A DNA stretch of 10,489 nt from Candidatus Latescibacterota bacterium. GTDB lineage: Bacteria > Latescibacterota > MVCY01. Both the position numbers and the translations under genes were made by a program. The notes beneath the pieces are model-generated. The model did no database searches, was not told where the DNA came from, and worked only from the letters and a program-made list of their open reading frames with translations. Below are positions 1-7,167 of this stretch, piece after piece. How positions within the stretch are numbered: position 1 is the stretch's first letter; every line of letters starts with the position of its first letter. The stretch lies in NCBI GenBank assembly GCA_030629295.1, contig DAOVPH010000037.1:1-10489 (forward strand). The letters run 5' to 3'.

Positions 1-1449
1 ACGGGGTTAGTCAATCTGGATTATCATCTGGATGCTTTGAAAGAATGGGCTGAACCATTACAGATAGAAAAAATAGAAGCAGAGGACAAAACTTCTCTTA
101 TCCGAGTCGGAGAAACTCATTATATTAACCAGGTTCAGCCGCCAGGAACAGAAAAAACCTTGCTTCAACCTGTGGACTTTCTCAGAGCGAAAACCAAAGG
201 AAGACCACTTCTATTGTCTGAGGACGAGTGGCCTTTATTGCTTTATTCCTCCTCTCCGAAGCTGGTGCAGTTTCTTGTTTCTCCCAAATTATGGCTTCCA
301 GACTATTTTGGGCATTGTGCCGGATTGGACGACGTTCTTTTTCGTGGAATCATCTGGGCCGTAAAAAAGCCTTTTGTGGCCAAAATGATCCCTCCTTTTG
401 TCACCTGCAGAATAGATGATGCCAATGGCAGCGCCAATATCTTTGGCAAAAAAAGGGATTCTGCCAACAAGAAATTTGCCTATCTGGATATACTCAATAA
501 ATTTGGCTATATCCCAAATATCGGGCTTTTTATTGATGACATTACTGAAGAAGATGGAAACATCATCAAGACAAAATACGACAAAGGACTGGCAGAATTT
601 TCTCCCCATGCCTTCAGTGATCCCAAGAATATCAATGAACATCCGATCTATATGTTGCATAATGGGGATCAATTTTCCGAAGCGGAATTGAGGAAAAATT
701 TTGCCAGGGTAGATGAAAAATTCCGGCGCTGGGGAATCAGGCAGGCGAAGGCAGTTAATGCCCATTTCTGTGAAACCGGGACGAATGCGGTGCCCTTCTT
801 GAGGGAGCAGGGAGTAAAATTCAGCATGCAACCTGGTGTTCCTTTTGGCTATAACTGGGCCGGAGCCGCCGAAGGCAAGCATCCCAGGTGGGATCCCAAA
901 CCGTATGGTGACCATGGATTTCATTATGATGCTATGCTGAATCACCCGGAAATTTTTGATGTAGTTGCCCATCCTTTGGGCAGCCATAAGCTAAAGGGAA
1001 GCATTGTGTCTAATGATTTTTTGTGGGGGAACACCACATTCTGGGAAGAGTCAGAGTTTAACAATATCGAGGGAGCAGCAAAAAAGGGTGCCGGAATAAT
1101 TAAGCTGGGTTTGAGCAGTGGCTTCTTCGGCTGCCTGATGGCCCACGAGCAGCGCATTGCCACTCTATCGGTAAACGAATTTGAGGAGACATTGCGGAGA
1201 ATTGACTCGTCACTTTCGGACCGTGAAAAAATCTTTGCCTCCTACGATGAGATCGCCGAGTATCTTTATAACCACAGCCAATCAAAGCTAATGGGGGTGA
1301 AACTTGAAAGAGGAAAAATCTCTTGTCGGCTGAGCGGGCAAAGCACTGTTCCTTTGAAACTTTCTGTTTTTAGAGAAGAAAAAGACCAAACAATAAGGGA
1401 ATTCCATAACTTTCCTCCTTTTTCCGGAGAGATTGAGGTTGTTCTGTAA
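1..1449 (+). CDS. Polysaccharide-deacetylase-like protein, 5'-partial
   Basis: The reading frame is open to the left edge, so the gene starts outside the window; the TTG at 37 is only the first possible internal start and has no convincing ribosome binding site. About 482 residues are visible. Counting from position 37, residues 56-115 look like the end of an N-terminal alpha/beta domain joined to a linker (GRPLLLSEDEW, then LDDVLFRGIIWAVKKPF). A probable NodB/polysaccharide-deacetylase-like barrel follows: FVTCRIDDANG near residue 121, with paired Asp typical of a metal site at the end of strand 1, GLFIDDITEED near 163, SPHAF near 189, HFCETGTN near 243, and AHPLGSHK further on. The last ~60 residues resemble a small beta domain. 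A role in cleaving or deacetylating a polysaccharide is inferred from the paired Asp/His pattern and from the sugar-related neighbours; the substrate is unknown. No membrane segment is seen in the visible part. It is first in a plus-strand gene run. Confidence 0.6.
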   Translation, partial: TGLVNLDYHLDALKEWAEPLQIEKIEAEDKTSLIRVGETHYINQVQPPGTEKTLLQPVDFLRAKTKGRPLLLSEDEWPLLLYSSSPKLVQFLVSPKLWLPDYFGHCAGLDDVLFRGIIWAVKKPFVAKMIPPFVTCRIDDANGSANIFGKKRDSANKKFAYLDILNKFGYIPNIGLFIDDITEEDGNIIKTKYDKGLAEFSPHAFSDPKNINEHPIYMLHNGDQFSEAELRKNFARVDEKFRRWGIRQAKAVNAHFCETGTNAVPFLREQGVKFSMQPGVPFGYNWAGAAEGKHPRWDPKPYGDHGFHYDAMLNHPEIFDVVAHPLGSHKLKGSIVSNDFLWGNTTFWEESEFNNIEGAAKKGAGIIKLGLSSGFFGCLMAHEQRIATLSVNEFEETLRRIDSSLSDREKIFASYDEIAEYLYNHSQSKLMGVKLERGKISCRLSGQSTVPLKLSVFREEKDQTIREFHNFPPFSGEIEVVL

Positions 1450-1479
1450 AAACACGTTGAGAGAACTGAAGAGGAAATT

Positions 1480-1554
1480 ATGCCAAAAGAGACAGGTAGC
1501 AAAAAGCCAATTCGCGTCGGAGTAGTTGGAGTTCGTCGAGGTCAGGTATTTTAA
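1480..1554 (+). pseudogene. Gfo/Idh/MocA oxidoreductase N-terminal remnant (24 codons)
   Basis: An ATG at 1480, preceded by GAGGAAATT (1471-1479), opens a 24-codon ORF ending at TAA 1552-1554. The product ends KKPIRVGVVGVRRGQVF. This matches the first beta strand and glycine-rich loop of NAD(P)-binding Gfo/Idh/MocA oxidoreductases, which usually begin with a similar RVGVVGxGRG stretch and run to about 330-400 residues. The rest of such a gene is absent: the hydrolase-like gene begins 15 bp after the stop and in the same reading frame. The simplest reading is that a dehydrogenase gene lost nearly all its length by deletion, keeping its start region. Alternatives are a small leader ORF with a chance resemblance, or an old in-frame fusion with the next gene. 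The resemblance is clear, but the stretch is short. Confidence 0.5.
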
Positions 1555-1569
1555 CCGAAGGAAAAGCAA

Positions 1570-2646
1570 ATGGATCTCAGACGAAGTTTCTGGATTTGGT
1601 TTCAGAACCTGGATGGGGCCTGGCGAGAGTTCATTGACTTTGCCGCCCAGTGGCAGATTGATTCGGTCGTCATCTGGTTTCCTTTCTCCTATATGGAGGG
1701 GAAGGCCGAAGACTGGAAATGGCCGCCCCGAAAGGGGACGTTCGGCAACTTCGGCAAGGAGATAACGCAGTATGCCCATAGTCAGGGCGTACAGCTCATC
1801 TGTGGCTTTCCGCTCAATGGCTATGATGTGGGTGCCTTCATCTTGAAAGAGCACCCGGAATTGCAGGCAACGATTCCCTCAGAATTGGCCAATACCCCTA
1901 AGGGAAAAGATAGTGTAGGAAAGATCTTCTGTCCCTCGAACGAAGCGTCGCAGAAAATGGTGCAGGAGCTTTTAAATATTTTAGTTGAGGAGACTGGGGT
2001 AGATGGCTTCAATTTTGAATCCGGAGCAGTGGACTATGTGACTTGCCACTGTTCCCGGTGTGAGGAGCGGTTTCAGAGTCGGGGAGAAACCGAACATGAG
2101 AACAAGCCGATTCTGTGGGAGATCGAACAGATTAACTCTTTCGTGCATTTCCTGAGGAACAAGAGGGACGGTCTTCAGTTTTCTATGGATGCCATCTATG
2201 GCCAGGTGGCAGACCCTGAATTGCTTGCCAGAGAAATAGACGAACACTGCACCATCTTCTGGGGAGATTGGGGGAACTTTCCGGATAGGACCACGGCAAA
2301 GAAGTTGATGAGCATCCGGCAGAACACCGGCTTTTTGCTCAGATTGCAACTGCTACGAGAGCCGGGGCAGCAGGCTTTGACCGATATTATCGAAAATTGC
2401 AGGGAGTTAATCTCTCTTAGTCCGAGGGAGATGGTAGGCAGAGCCTGGATTCCCAGAGGCTGGAACGCGGTAAAAGATGCGCTTTTCGCTCAGGCAACCA
2501 GGGATTCCCGACGCTCAGACGCGGAGTTTCAGGCCATCATAGAAGAGCTGTACGCACGCTATCCCTTTCGAAAGGGCGAAGAAGAGGTGCCTCCAGGAAA
2601 TTATAACAAGATAGAAGGCGAATGGGGTTTTGTGAATATCGTTTAG
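1570..2646 (+). CDS. Putative TIM-barrel glycoside-hydrolase-like protein
   Basis: The protein has 358 residues, starting at ATG 1570 with AAGGA (1558-1562) 7 nt upstream. It reads as a single alpha/beta barrel: strand 1 near RRSFWIWFQ (residues 4-12), strand 2 DSVVIWFPFS (31-40), a helix with the segment GKEITQYAHSQGVQLICGF (62-80), then ETGVDGFNFESG (141-152), where Glu150 lies at the end of a strand where barrel hydrolases place an acidic catalytic residue. Directly after it is TCHCSRCEERF (158-168), a Cys cluster common in putative hydrolases of the GHL/beta-galactosidase-like type. IFWGDWGNF (229-237) is probably strand 7 or 8. There is no signal peptide, so the protein is probably cytoplasmic unless the true start differs. 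A carbohydrate-active role is inferred from fold and context; the exact family and substrate are not recognised. It overlaps nothing and is followed 20 bp later by the aminotransferase gene. Confidence 0.6.
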   Translation: MDLRRSFWIWFQNLDGAWREFIDFAAQWQIDSVVIWFPFSYMEGKAEDWKWPPRKGTFGNFGKEITQYAHSQGVQLICGFPLNGYDVGAFILKEHPELQATIPSELANTPKGKDSVGKIFCPSNEASQKMVQELLNILVEETGVDGFNFESGAVDYVTCHCSRCEERFQSRGETEHENKPILWEIEQINSFVHFLRNKRDGLQFSMDAIYGQVADPELLAREIDEHCTIFWGDWGNFPDRTTAKKLMSIRQNTGFLLRLQLLREPGQQALTDIIENCRELISLSPREMVGRAWIPRGWNAVKDALFAQATRDSRRSDAEFQAIIEELYARYPFRKGEEEVPPGNYNKIEGEWGFVNIV

Positions 2647-2653
2647 GAAAACG

Positions 2654-2662
2654 AAAGGAGAG
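2654..2662 (+). promoter_or_regulatory. Ribosome binding site deciding the aminotransferase start
   Basis: AAAGGAGAG lies 4 nt (8 nt from the GGAG core start) ahead of ATG 2667. An in-frame upstream start at 2622 would add 15 residues that overlap the end of the hydrolase-like gene and has no comparable site, so 2667 is preferred. Confidence 0.7.
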
Positions 2663-2666
2663 AATC

Positions 2667-3986
2667 ATGGATAAAGGAAAGAAAGCCAAATCGGATTTCC
2701 GGTACGCAACCGGAGACGTCAAGGTTCCCTGGGCTGCCATCGGGGAGAATGTGAATGCAGATGATGTTACTGAGATTGTAAAGTTCCTGATCCCGAACGG
2801 GAAGAATCAAGCAGCCTACGACAGACAGCTTACAAGGGTCAGAGAGGAAATTGAGAAGCTGCGTGAGAAAGGTGGATATGCCACGAAACTGTCTCTGGGG
2901 AATAGGGTCAAGGAATTGGAAGAAGAGGTAAAGGAATTTTTGGGGGTCAAGTATGCCTGCTTTGTGACCAATGCGACGGCGGGCTTCGGGATTGGACTCA
3001 AGTTCTCCGGCTTGAAGCCCGGAGATGAAATGATTGCTCCCGCCATTACCTTTTGCTCTACGATCTCTCCCGCCTTGGAAATGAGGGCAAAGGTGGTATT
3101 GGCTGACATTGATCCTCGAACATTGAATATCGACCCTGAGGATGTAGCCAGAAAGATAACCAGCAAGACTAAGGTGATTATGTCCGTTTATATCGGCGGA
3201 TACCCCCCTGATATGGACGCGATTATGAAACTGGCCCGGGAAAACGATATTGCAGTCGTTGAGGATGCTGCTCACGCCTTTGGGGGAAGTTACAAAGGCA
3301 AAATGAGTGGAACAATAGGACATTTTGGCTCATATAGTTTCCACGAGGTGAAGAATGTGAATGCTCTGGGCGAAGGGGGAATTGTGGTTACCAATGAGCC
3401 ATGCGGCGAGGACTTTCCTAAAGCGCGTTTTGTTGGTTTTGACATCGCTCATCCCATCGAGAAATGGCTCTATGATGTAGTGGCGTTGAAAGGAAAGGGT
3501 GGTCACTACTCGGCAGCCGGAAACCATTCCTCCACCGAAATTCAGGCAGCTGTGCTACTTAATCAGATGAAGAGGCTAAAGGAGATTATTGCTGTCAGAA
3601 GAGAGAATGCTGAATATCTGAACAAGCGATTCGAGGGGGTAGAAGGAATTGTCCCATGTCCCTTGGATACTGATGATATAAAGAGTACATACCATCTGTA
3701 TCTCTTCCAGCTTGATCCTGACAGATTGAGAGGAAACATCCAGGATTTTAAAAAAGGACTGGGTGAGAAAGGAGTAACTCAGGTCCCCCATTTTGCTCCG
3801 CTGTATCGTTTCTCTTATATGAAGCAACTCGGATACGATACAGAGGCCATTCGGAAAACTTGTCCAAATGCCGAAGAAGTCTTCTTGCATAGATTCACCC
3901 ATCTGCCGCTGTATCCGTTGACTCAACAACAGCTTGAATATATGGCAGATAGTGTTATTGAAGTAGTGAAGGAGATGATAAAATGA
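2667..3986 (+). CDS. DegT/DnrJ/EryC1/StrS family PLP aminotransferase
   Basis: The 439-residue protein is a fold-type I, PLP-dependent enzyme of the family that transaminates keto-sugars, usually nucleotide-linked, with Glu or Gln as amino donor. Family landmarks are in order: substrate/PLP entry region FLGVKYACFVTNATAG (91-106), the GDEMIAPAITF segment (119-129), VVLADIDP (143-150), VVEDAAHAFGG with Asp200 contacting the PLP ring nitrogen (198-207), and GSYSFHEVKNVNALGEGG with Lys229 as the expected Schiff-base lysine (221-238). The C-terminal part has the usual FAPLYR and HLPLYPLT segments. It is somewhat longer than the typical 370-400 residues because of an N-terminal extension rich in charged residues (about 42-90) before the core. 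The stop overlaps the alanine dehydrogenase start as ATGA, which suggests translational coupling. A sugar amination role is family knowledge; the actual substrate cannot be told. Confidence 0.9.
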   Translation: MDKGKKAKSDFRYATGDVKVPWAAIGENVNADDVTEIVKFLIPNGKNQAAYDRQLTRVREEIEKLREKGGYATKLSLGNRVKELEEEVKEFLGVKYACFVTNATAGFGIGLKFSGLKPGDEMIAPAITFCSTISPALEMRAKVVLADIDPRTLNIDPEDVARKITSKTKVIMSVYIGGYPPDMDAIMKLARENDIAVVEDAAHAFGGSYKGKMSGTIGHFGSYSFHEVKNVNALGEGGIVVTNEPCGEDFPKARFVGFDIAHPIEKWLYDVVALKGKGGHYSAAGNHSSTEIQAAVLLNQMKRLKEIIAVRRENAEYLNKRFEGVEGIVPCPLDTDDIKSTYHLYLFQLDPDRLRGNIQDFKKGLGEKGVTQVPHFAPLYRFSYMKQLGYDTEAIRKTCPNAEEVFLHRFTHLPLYPLTQQQLEYMADSVIEVVKEMIK

Positions 3987-5062
3987 TTATAGGAGTTCCT
4001 AAAGAAATTAAAGAAGAGGAATATCGGGTAGGTCTTTTGCCAGATGGAGTTTCTATCCTAAGGGAAAGAGGACATTCTATTCTGGTAGAGAAAGGTGCAG
4101 GAGAAGGGGCAGGTATTAAAGATGACCAGTATGCAACGAACGGGGTTGAGATTGTACGCTCAGCTAAGGAGATATTCCAGAGAGCGGATTTAGTAGTTAA
4201 GGTTAAGGAGCCCCAACCTTCTGAATATGAGTTTTTGCAAGAGGGGCAGATTCTGTTCACTTATTTTCATTTTGCCTCCAGTCGGGCAATGACGGAGGCT
4301 CTCTTGGAGAGAAAAATCACGGCTGTTGCTTACGAAATGGTAGAAGAAAATGGGAGTCTCCCTTTACTTTTGCCAATGAGCGAGATTGCTGGTAGACTTG
4401 CTCCTCAGGAAGGAGCAAAATATCTGGAAAAAGAATATGGAGGAAAAGGGGTCTTGCTAAGTGGAGCAACCGGAGTATCTCCAGCCAGGGTGGTTGTTAT
4501 TGGTGGGGGGACCGTAGGTCTGAATAGTGCCATCATATCTTCTGGTATGGGAGCGGAAGTATATATTTTGGAGATTAACCTTAATAGACTTCGCTATCTT
4601 AGGGATATCTTGCCTTCAAATGTAAAACTCCTCTATTCTAACTCGGAGAACCTGAGAAAGGTCTTAAAAGAAGCTGATTTGGTCATCGGAGCGGTTCTTA
4701 TTCCTGGGGCTAAGGCTCCTATTCTGCTCACAGAAGAAGACCTTAAAATAATGGAGAAAGGCACGGTTTTGGTTGACGTTTCAATAGACCAGGGAGGCTG
4801 TTTCCAGACAAGCAAGCCGACTACTCATAAGAATCCAGTCTATCTGAAGGATGGAATTGTCCATTATTGTGTGGCAAATGTCCCTTCAGCAGTAGCTAAA
4901 ACATCAACTTATGCACTTTGTTATGCCACCTTCCCCTATCTTTTATCCTTGACTGAGAAAGGAATAAAAGCACTAGAAGAGAATTCAGCCTTGAAGAAAG
5001 GATTGTGCTTGCACAAGGGCAAAATAACCAACCTTGTCATCTCAAAAGTATTTAGAGACTAA
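3983..5062 (+). CDS. ald: Alanine dehydrogenase
   Basis: The 359-residue protein belongs to the AlaDH/PNT family and catalyses NAD-dependent interconversion of L-alanine and pyruvate plus ammonia. Key residues sit at family positions: MIIGVPKEIKEEEYRVGL with Arg15, Lys75 in KVKEP, His96 in TYFHFA, the Rossmann loop GGGTVG (174-179), acidic Glu197 closing the next strand for NAD ribose binding, Asp269 in VSIDQGG, and Asn299 in VANVPSAV. The last segment is usually VANMPGAV, so it is slightly divergent. The length is near the usual 370. The start ATG overlaps the aminotransferase stop by 4 bases and has AAGGAG (3969-3974) 8 nt upstream. Its place behind a DegT aminotransferase suggests nitrogen supply or recycling for amino-sugar or amino-acid work in this cluster, but this is inference. 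It is the last plus-strand gene before the insertion sequence; the TAA lies 2 bp before the 16-bp inverted repeat. Confidence 0.93.
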   Translation: MIIGVPKEIKEEEYRVGLLPDGVSILRERGHSILVEKGAGEGAGIKDDQYATNGVEIVRSAKEIFQRADLVVKVKEPQPSEYEFLQEGQILFTYFHFASSRAMTEALLERKITAVAYEMVEENGSLPLLLPMSEIAGRLAPQEGAKYLEKEYGGKGVLLSGATGVSPARVVVIGGGTVGLNSAIISSGMGAEVYILEINLNRLRYLRDILPSNVKLLYSNSENLRKVLKEADLVIGAVLIPGAKAPILLTEEDLKIMEKGTVLVDVSIDQGGCFQTSKPTTHKNPVYLKDGIVHYCVANVPSAVAKTSTYALCYATFPYLLSLTEKGIKALEENSALKKGLCLHKGKITNLVISKVFRD

Positions 5063-5064
5063 AA

Positions 5065-5080
5065 AGATTCTGTCGAAAAA
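5065..5080 (+). repeat. Left arm of perfect 16-bp inverted repeat
   Basis: The sequence AGATTCTGTCGAAAAA begins 2 bp after the ald stop codon. Its exact reverse complement occurs at 7268-7283. The match does not extend beyond 16 bp on either side. Confidence 0.85.
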
Positions 5081-5176
5081 GGCCAATTTTACAGAAAACG
5101 TCCTCCATTCTACCTTGATTGTATAGAGTGCCTTGAGAAAGTCAAGTGTTAATTTCTGACGACAAATCTCCTTTGA

Positions 5177-5204
5177 CCTCCTGGAGCCTATTTTTTTCAG
5201 GAGG
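5177..5204. repeat. Hairpin, 7-bp perfect stem
   Basis: CCTCCTG (5177-5183) pairs with CAGGAGG (5198-5204) around a 14-nt loop that ends in seven T residues. The T run is in the loop and not after the stem, so it does not fit an intrinsic terminator on either strand. It may be a palindromic repeat next to the insertion sequence. Confidence 0.5.
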
Positions 5205-5525
5205 CCTGAGAAGGAATATACTGAGACGATCTTCACGGTTTTGCAATCCAGGGTATATTTGGGGTTCAGTGCCCAGTTTAAGTATCCTCAGAGCCTAATC
5301 CTGGCCGCAATACGGGGTGTTACCCCAAGGTGCCCAAGCGAGGTTGAGGGATGCCGCAGAGAGTATCTGTGGCCGGGCAGGAGTATCCAATCTATACAGC
5401 GAGGTTTGACCGAAGCCAAGAGCCTTATGGAATTTAGCGGAATCCCCAGCCCTGGCCACAAAACTGATCCACTATCTCAGGATATGATTCACCTTATGGA
5501 GTCAGTGTACCTCCTTTGGTTGAGA

Positions 5526-6929
5526 TTACTCAAAATATCTTTTGGCAAAGCTCACATACTCTTCAATACGGTCCGAAGCATGTCGCTGAGTGAGAAAGAG
5601 CTCAATTTTGGCCTGGGGATCTTTGCTAACTCCCAGACCATTGGGTGGCTGAAATGGTTTCTGGTCATTAATCATCCAGAAGGCCACCCGCATAAATCGA
5701 GTGGTAGTAGCAACACAAGCACAATCCTTGGACTTTCCACGCTCCATCAGCCGATTGGTAAAGTAGGCGAAGTAGTCATTATGCTTCATAAGGGCATCAC
5801 CAATGTCAATGCTAATGTAACGCAGATTTCGGGAACCCTTTCTGGAAATGGGATGATCGGCCGACTCTCGTGTTGTCGACTGGAAGCTGGTGGAATCGAG
5901 TCCTGCTGCTTTAATCAGAGCGCGGCTATTGGGATATTGCTCAAAGGGGGTAATCTCTCCGGCGAATTCCCCAGCTCGTATTGGTCCCACGTAATTGATG
6001 CTGAGCAGCAATACTGCGGGTATTTGAACTAAGTGACCCAGGAGCTTAATCTCCAGCTGGCAGATATTCTCTGAGAGCTTTTTTAATTCCGAAACAAGGC
6101 ATTTCAGAATTTCTTCTCGGGTAGAATTAGCTGGAGAGTTTTGGTTAAATGTTTGTCTGGTCCACCTGATAAGCTGATGGCCATCTTCTGGTGAAAGACG
6201 ACGCCCACGACGGCGGAAGAAATCTACTATGTAACGTGGCCTTAAACGAGAGACTAAGCCAACATTAGGATATTTGCTGAAGAACTCTAAGGAAGCAGGA
6301 TTCCAGAGGCAGGGATCTTTGAACATCTCAAGCTCAGTGATTCCAGGGAGTAGATTATCCAGCATCGCATGAATCTTGTTCTTCAGAGCAGTTTGGTGTT
6401 TCACTTGAAAACGTCTGTACCGACAGAGCTGCCGGAGGTCTTCCCAGATTGGCTTCTCTGGGCGATATATGGTTCCGTAACCACTGAGTAGGGCCTGTCC
6501 AATGGCTCGTAGGTCAATCTCATCGGTCTTGGACCAGGTAAGGCCTGCCTTACGACATTGGGCAGTTGACAACGGGTTCAGAACGAACAGGTTGTTATAG
6601 CCAAGTTCGTAGATGCTGGCAGCAGGTTTTTTGTAGTAATGGCCAGTAGCCTCAAGACCAAGGAGGATTCTTTCGGCCTGGCGTTCTCTGGAAACCTTGG
6701 AGATGGTATTGTGCAGGAAGCTGATACCTTCTTGGCTACTATGAAACTCAAATGGCTCTTTAAATATAGAACCAAAATAATCAGCTACTAAAGCCTTGTG
6801 GTAACTTTTGCCGATTTCGATGGGAACAATCACTACTTTCTCCAGATCAGTAGATTTCAGTTTCTCAGCGAGGAGATTTCCCTTGCTTCCACCAATATGT
6901 TGTGGTATTCTTTCATTGCTCTTTGCCAT
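5526..6929 (-). CDS. IS110-family transposase (RuvC-like DEDD recombinase)
   Basis: The 467-residue protein has the two IS110 domains. The N-terminal RuvC-like domain carries VPIEIGKSYHKALVAD (35-50), LLGLEATGHYYKKP (89-102) with Glu93, and WSKTDEIDLRAIG (132-144) with Asp136 and Asp139. The C-terminal Transposase_20-type domain has SINYVGPIRAGEFAGEI (310-326), AAGLDSTSFQS (341-351), where Ser351 is the likely nucleophile, and ISRKGSRNLRY (361-371). IS110 enzymes are guided by a structured RNA made from the element's own non-coding end (bridge or seek RNA). The start ATG has a strong AAGGAGGG site (6935-6942 on the minus strand) with 5-nt spacing. Oddity: the first catalytic Asp is replaced by Glu38 (codon GAA at 6816-6818). 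The gene looks intact, with no frameshift. A long antisense frame inside it is a shadow. Confidence 0.92.
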   Translation of the reverse strand: MAKSNERIPQHIGGSKGNLLAEKLKSTDLEKVVIVPIEIGKSYHKALVADYFGSIFKEPFEFHSSQEGISFLHNTISKVSRERQAERILLGLEATGHYYKKPAASIYELGYNNLFVLNPLSTAQCRKAGLTWSKTDEIDLRAIGQALLSGYGTIYRPEKPIWEDLRQLCRYRRFQVKHQTALKNKIHAMLDNLLPGITELEMFKDPCLWNPASLEFFSKYPNVGLVSRLRPRYIVDFFRRRGRRLSPEDGHQLIRWTRQTFNQNSPANSTREEILKCLVSELKKLSENICQLEIKLLGHLVQIPAVLLLSINYVGPIRAGEFAGEITPFEQYPNSRALIKAAGLDSTSFQSTTRESADHPISRKGSRNLRYISIDIGDALMKHNDYFAYFTNRLMERGKSKDCACVATTTRFMRVAFWMINDQKPFQPPNGLGVSKDPQAKIELFLTQRHASDRIEEYVSFAKRYFE

Positions 6930-6969
6930 GGTTGCCCTCCTTGAAGGTTGTTGGTTGTTGTTTGCATAT

Positions 6970-6996
6970 CCAATTTACCTTCTCAAGGTCTCTTGG
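6970..6996 (-). ncRNA. Stem-loop with symmetrical internal loop, possible guide RNA part
   Basis: On the plus strand CCAA (6970-6973) pairs with TTGG (6993-6996), a 3x3 internal loop follows, and ACCTT (6977-6981) pairs with AAGGT (6985-6989) around a CTC loop. It lies 40-67 bp upstream of the transposase start, in the transposase sense. IS110-group bridge RNAs are encoded in this position and contain stems with internal loops that carry guide segments. The assignment is inference; the stem is short. Confidence 0.25.
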
Positions 6997-7061
6997 CAAA
7001 GAGCTTTTTCTAAGACTCTAAAACCATAGAATAAATATACCAGGAATTTCCATTTTCTGCG

Positions 7062-7087
7062 GCCGACGGGAATCCTTTCCCGTCGGC
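7062..7087. repeat. Hairpin 1 of a palindrome pair
   Basis: An 11-bp perfect stem pairs 7062-7072 with 7077-7087 around a 4-nt TCCT loop; the outer stem is GCCGACGGGA. The central 12 bases (7069-7080, GGAATCCTTTCC) are the exact reverse complement of 7096-7107 in the neighbouring hairpin. No T run follows, so it does not look like a terminator. Confidence 0.8.
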
Positions 7088-7089
7088 AC

Positions 7090-7113
7090 GGTGAAGGAAA
7101 GGATTCCTTCACC
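7090..7113. repeat. Hairpin 2 of a palindrome pair
   Basis: A 10-bp perfect stem pairs GGTGAAGGAA (7090-7099) with TTCCTTCACC (7104-7113) around AGGA. Its core (7096-7107) is the reverse complement of the core of hairpin 1, so the two can either fold separately or pair with one another. The outer stems differ between the two hairpins, but each is fully self-complementary. Confidence 0.8.
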
Positions 7114-7167
7114 CCTCGTAAAGCGGTTATCGGCGAAAATCTGCGTCCTGATTAATTTAAAAAGAGA

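Larger units (their letters stand above)
5063..5525. other. Non-coding region downstream of ald and of the transposase
   Basis: This stretch of 463 bp holds no gene I can support. Its left end carries one arm of the 16-bp inverted repeat (5065-5080). A hairpin follows at 5177-5204 (CCTCCTG, 14-nt loop, CAGGAGG). From about 5240 to 5525 the minus strand is the 3' flank of the transposase gene and contains small stems, such as GGGGT/ACCCC with a GTT loop (5314-5326). A short open frame on the minus strand (about 5042-5236 and slightly upstream) resembles nothing I know and reads through the repeat arm. No clear rho-independent terminator for the plus-strand operon is visible. Confidence 0.5.

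Noticed and set aside
289..987. Minus-strand open frame of 232 codons inside the deacetylase-like gene
   Set aside because: The plus-strand protein has conserved motifs across this stretch; the antisense product shows none.
2643..3323. Minus-strand open frame of 226 codons inside the aminotransferase gene
   Set aside because: It is antisense to the well-supported DegT gene with PLP residues in place.
5042..5236. Minus-strand ORF of 64 codons beginning GTG, reading through the left repeat arm into ald
   Set aside because: It resembles no family I know, the upstream frame closes after about 20 codons, and it overlaps the end of ald. It could be a decayed transposase tail, but nothing supports that.
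5241..6032. Plus-strand open frame of 263 codons
   Set aside because: It lies mostly antisense to the IS110 transposase gene, has no recognisable domain and no ribosome binding site; the minus-strand product is a clear transposase.
7062..7113. Strong hairpins as an intrinsic terminator
   Set aside because: No T run follows either stem on either strand, and they are distant from both operon ends.
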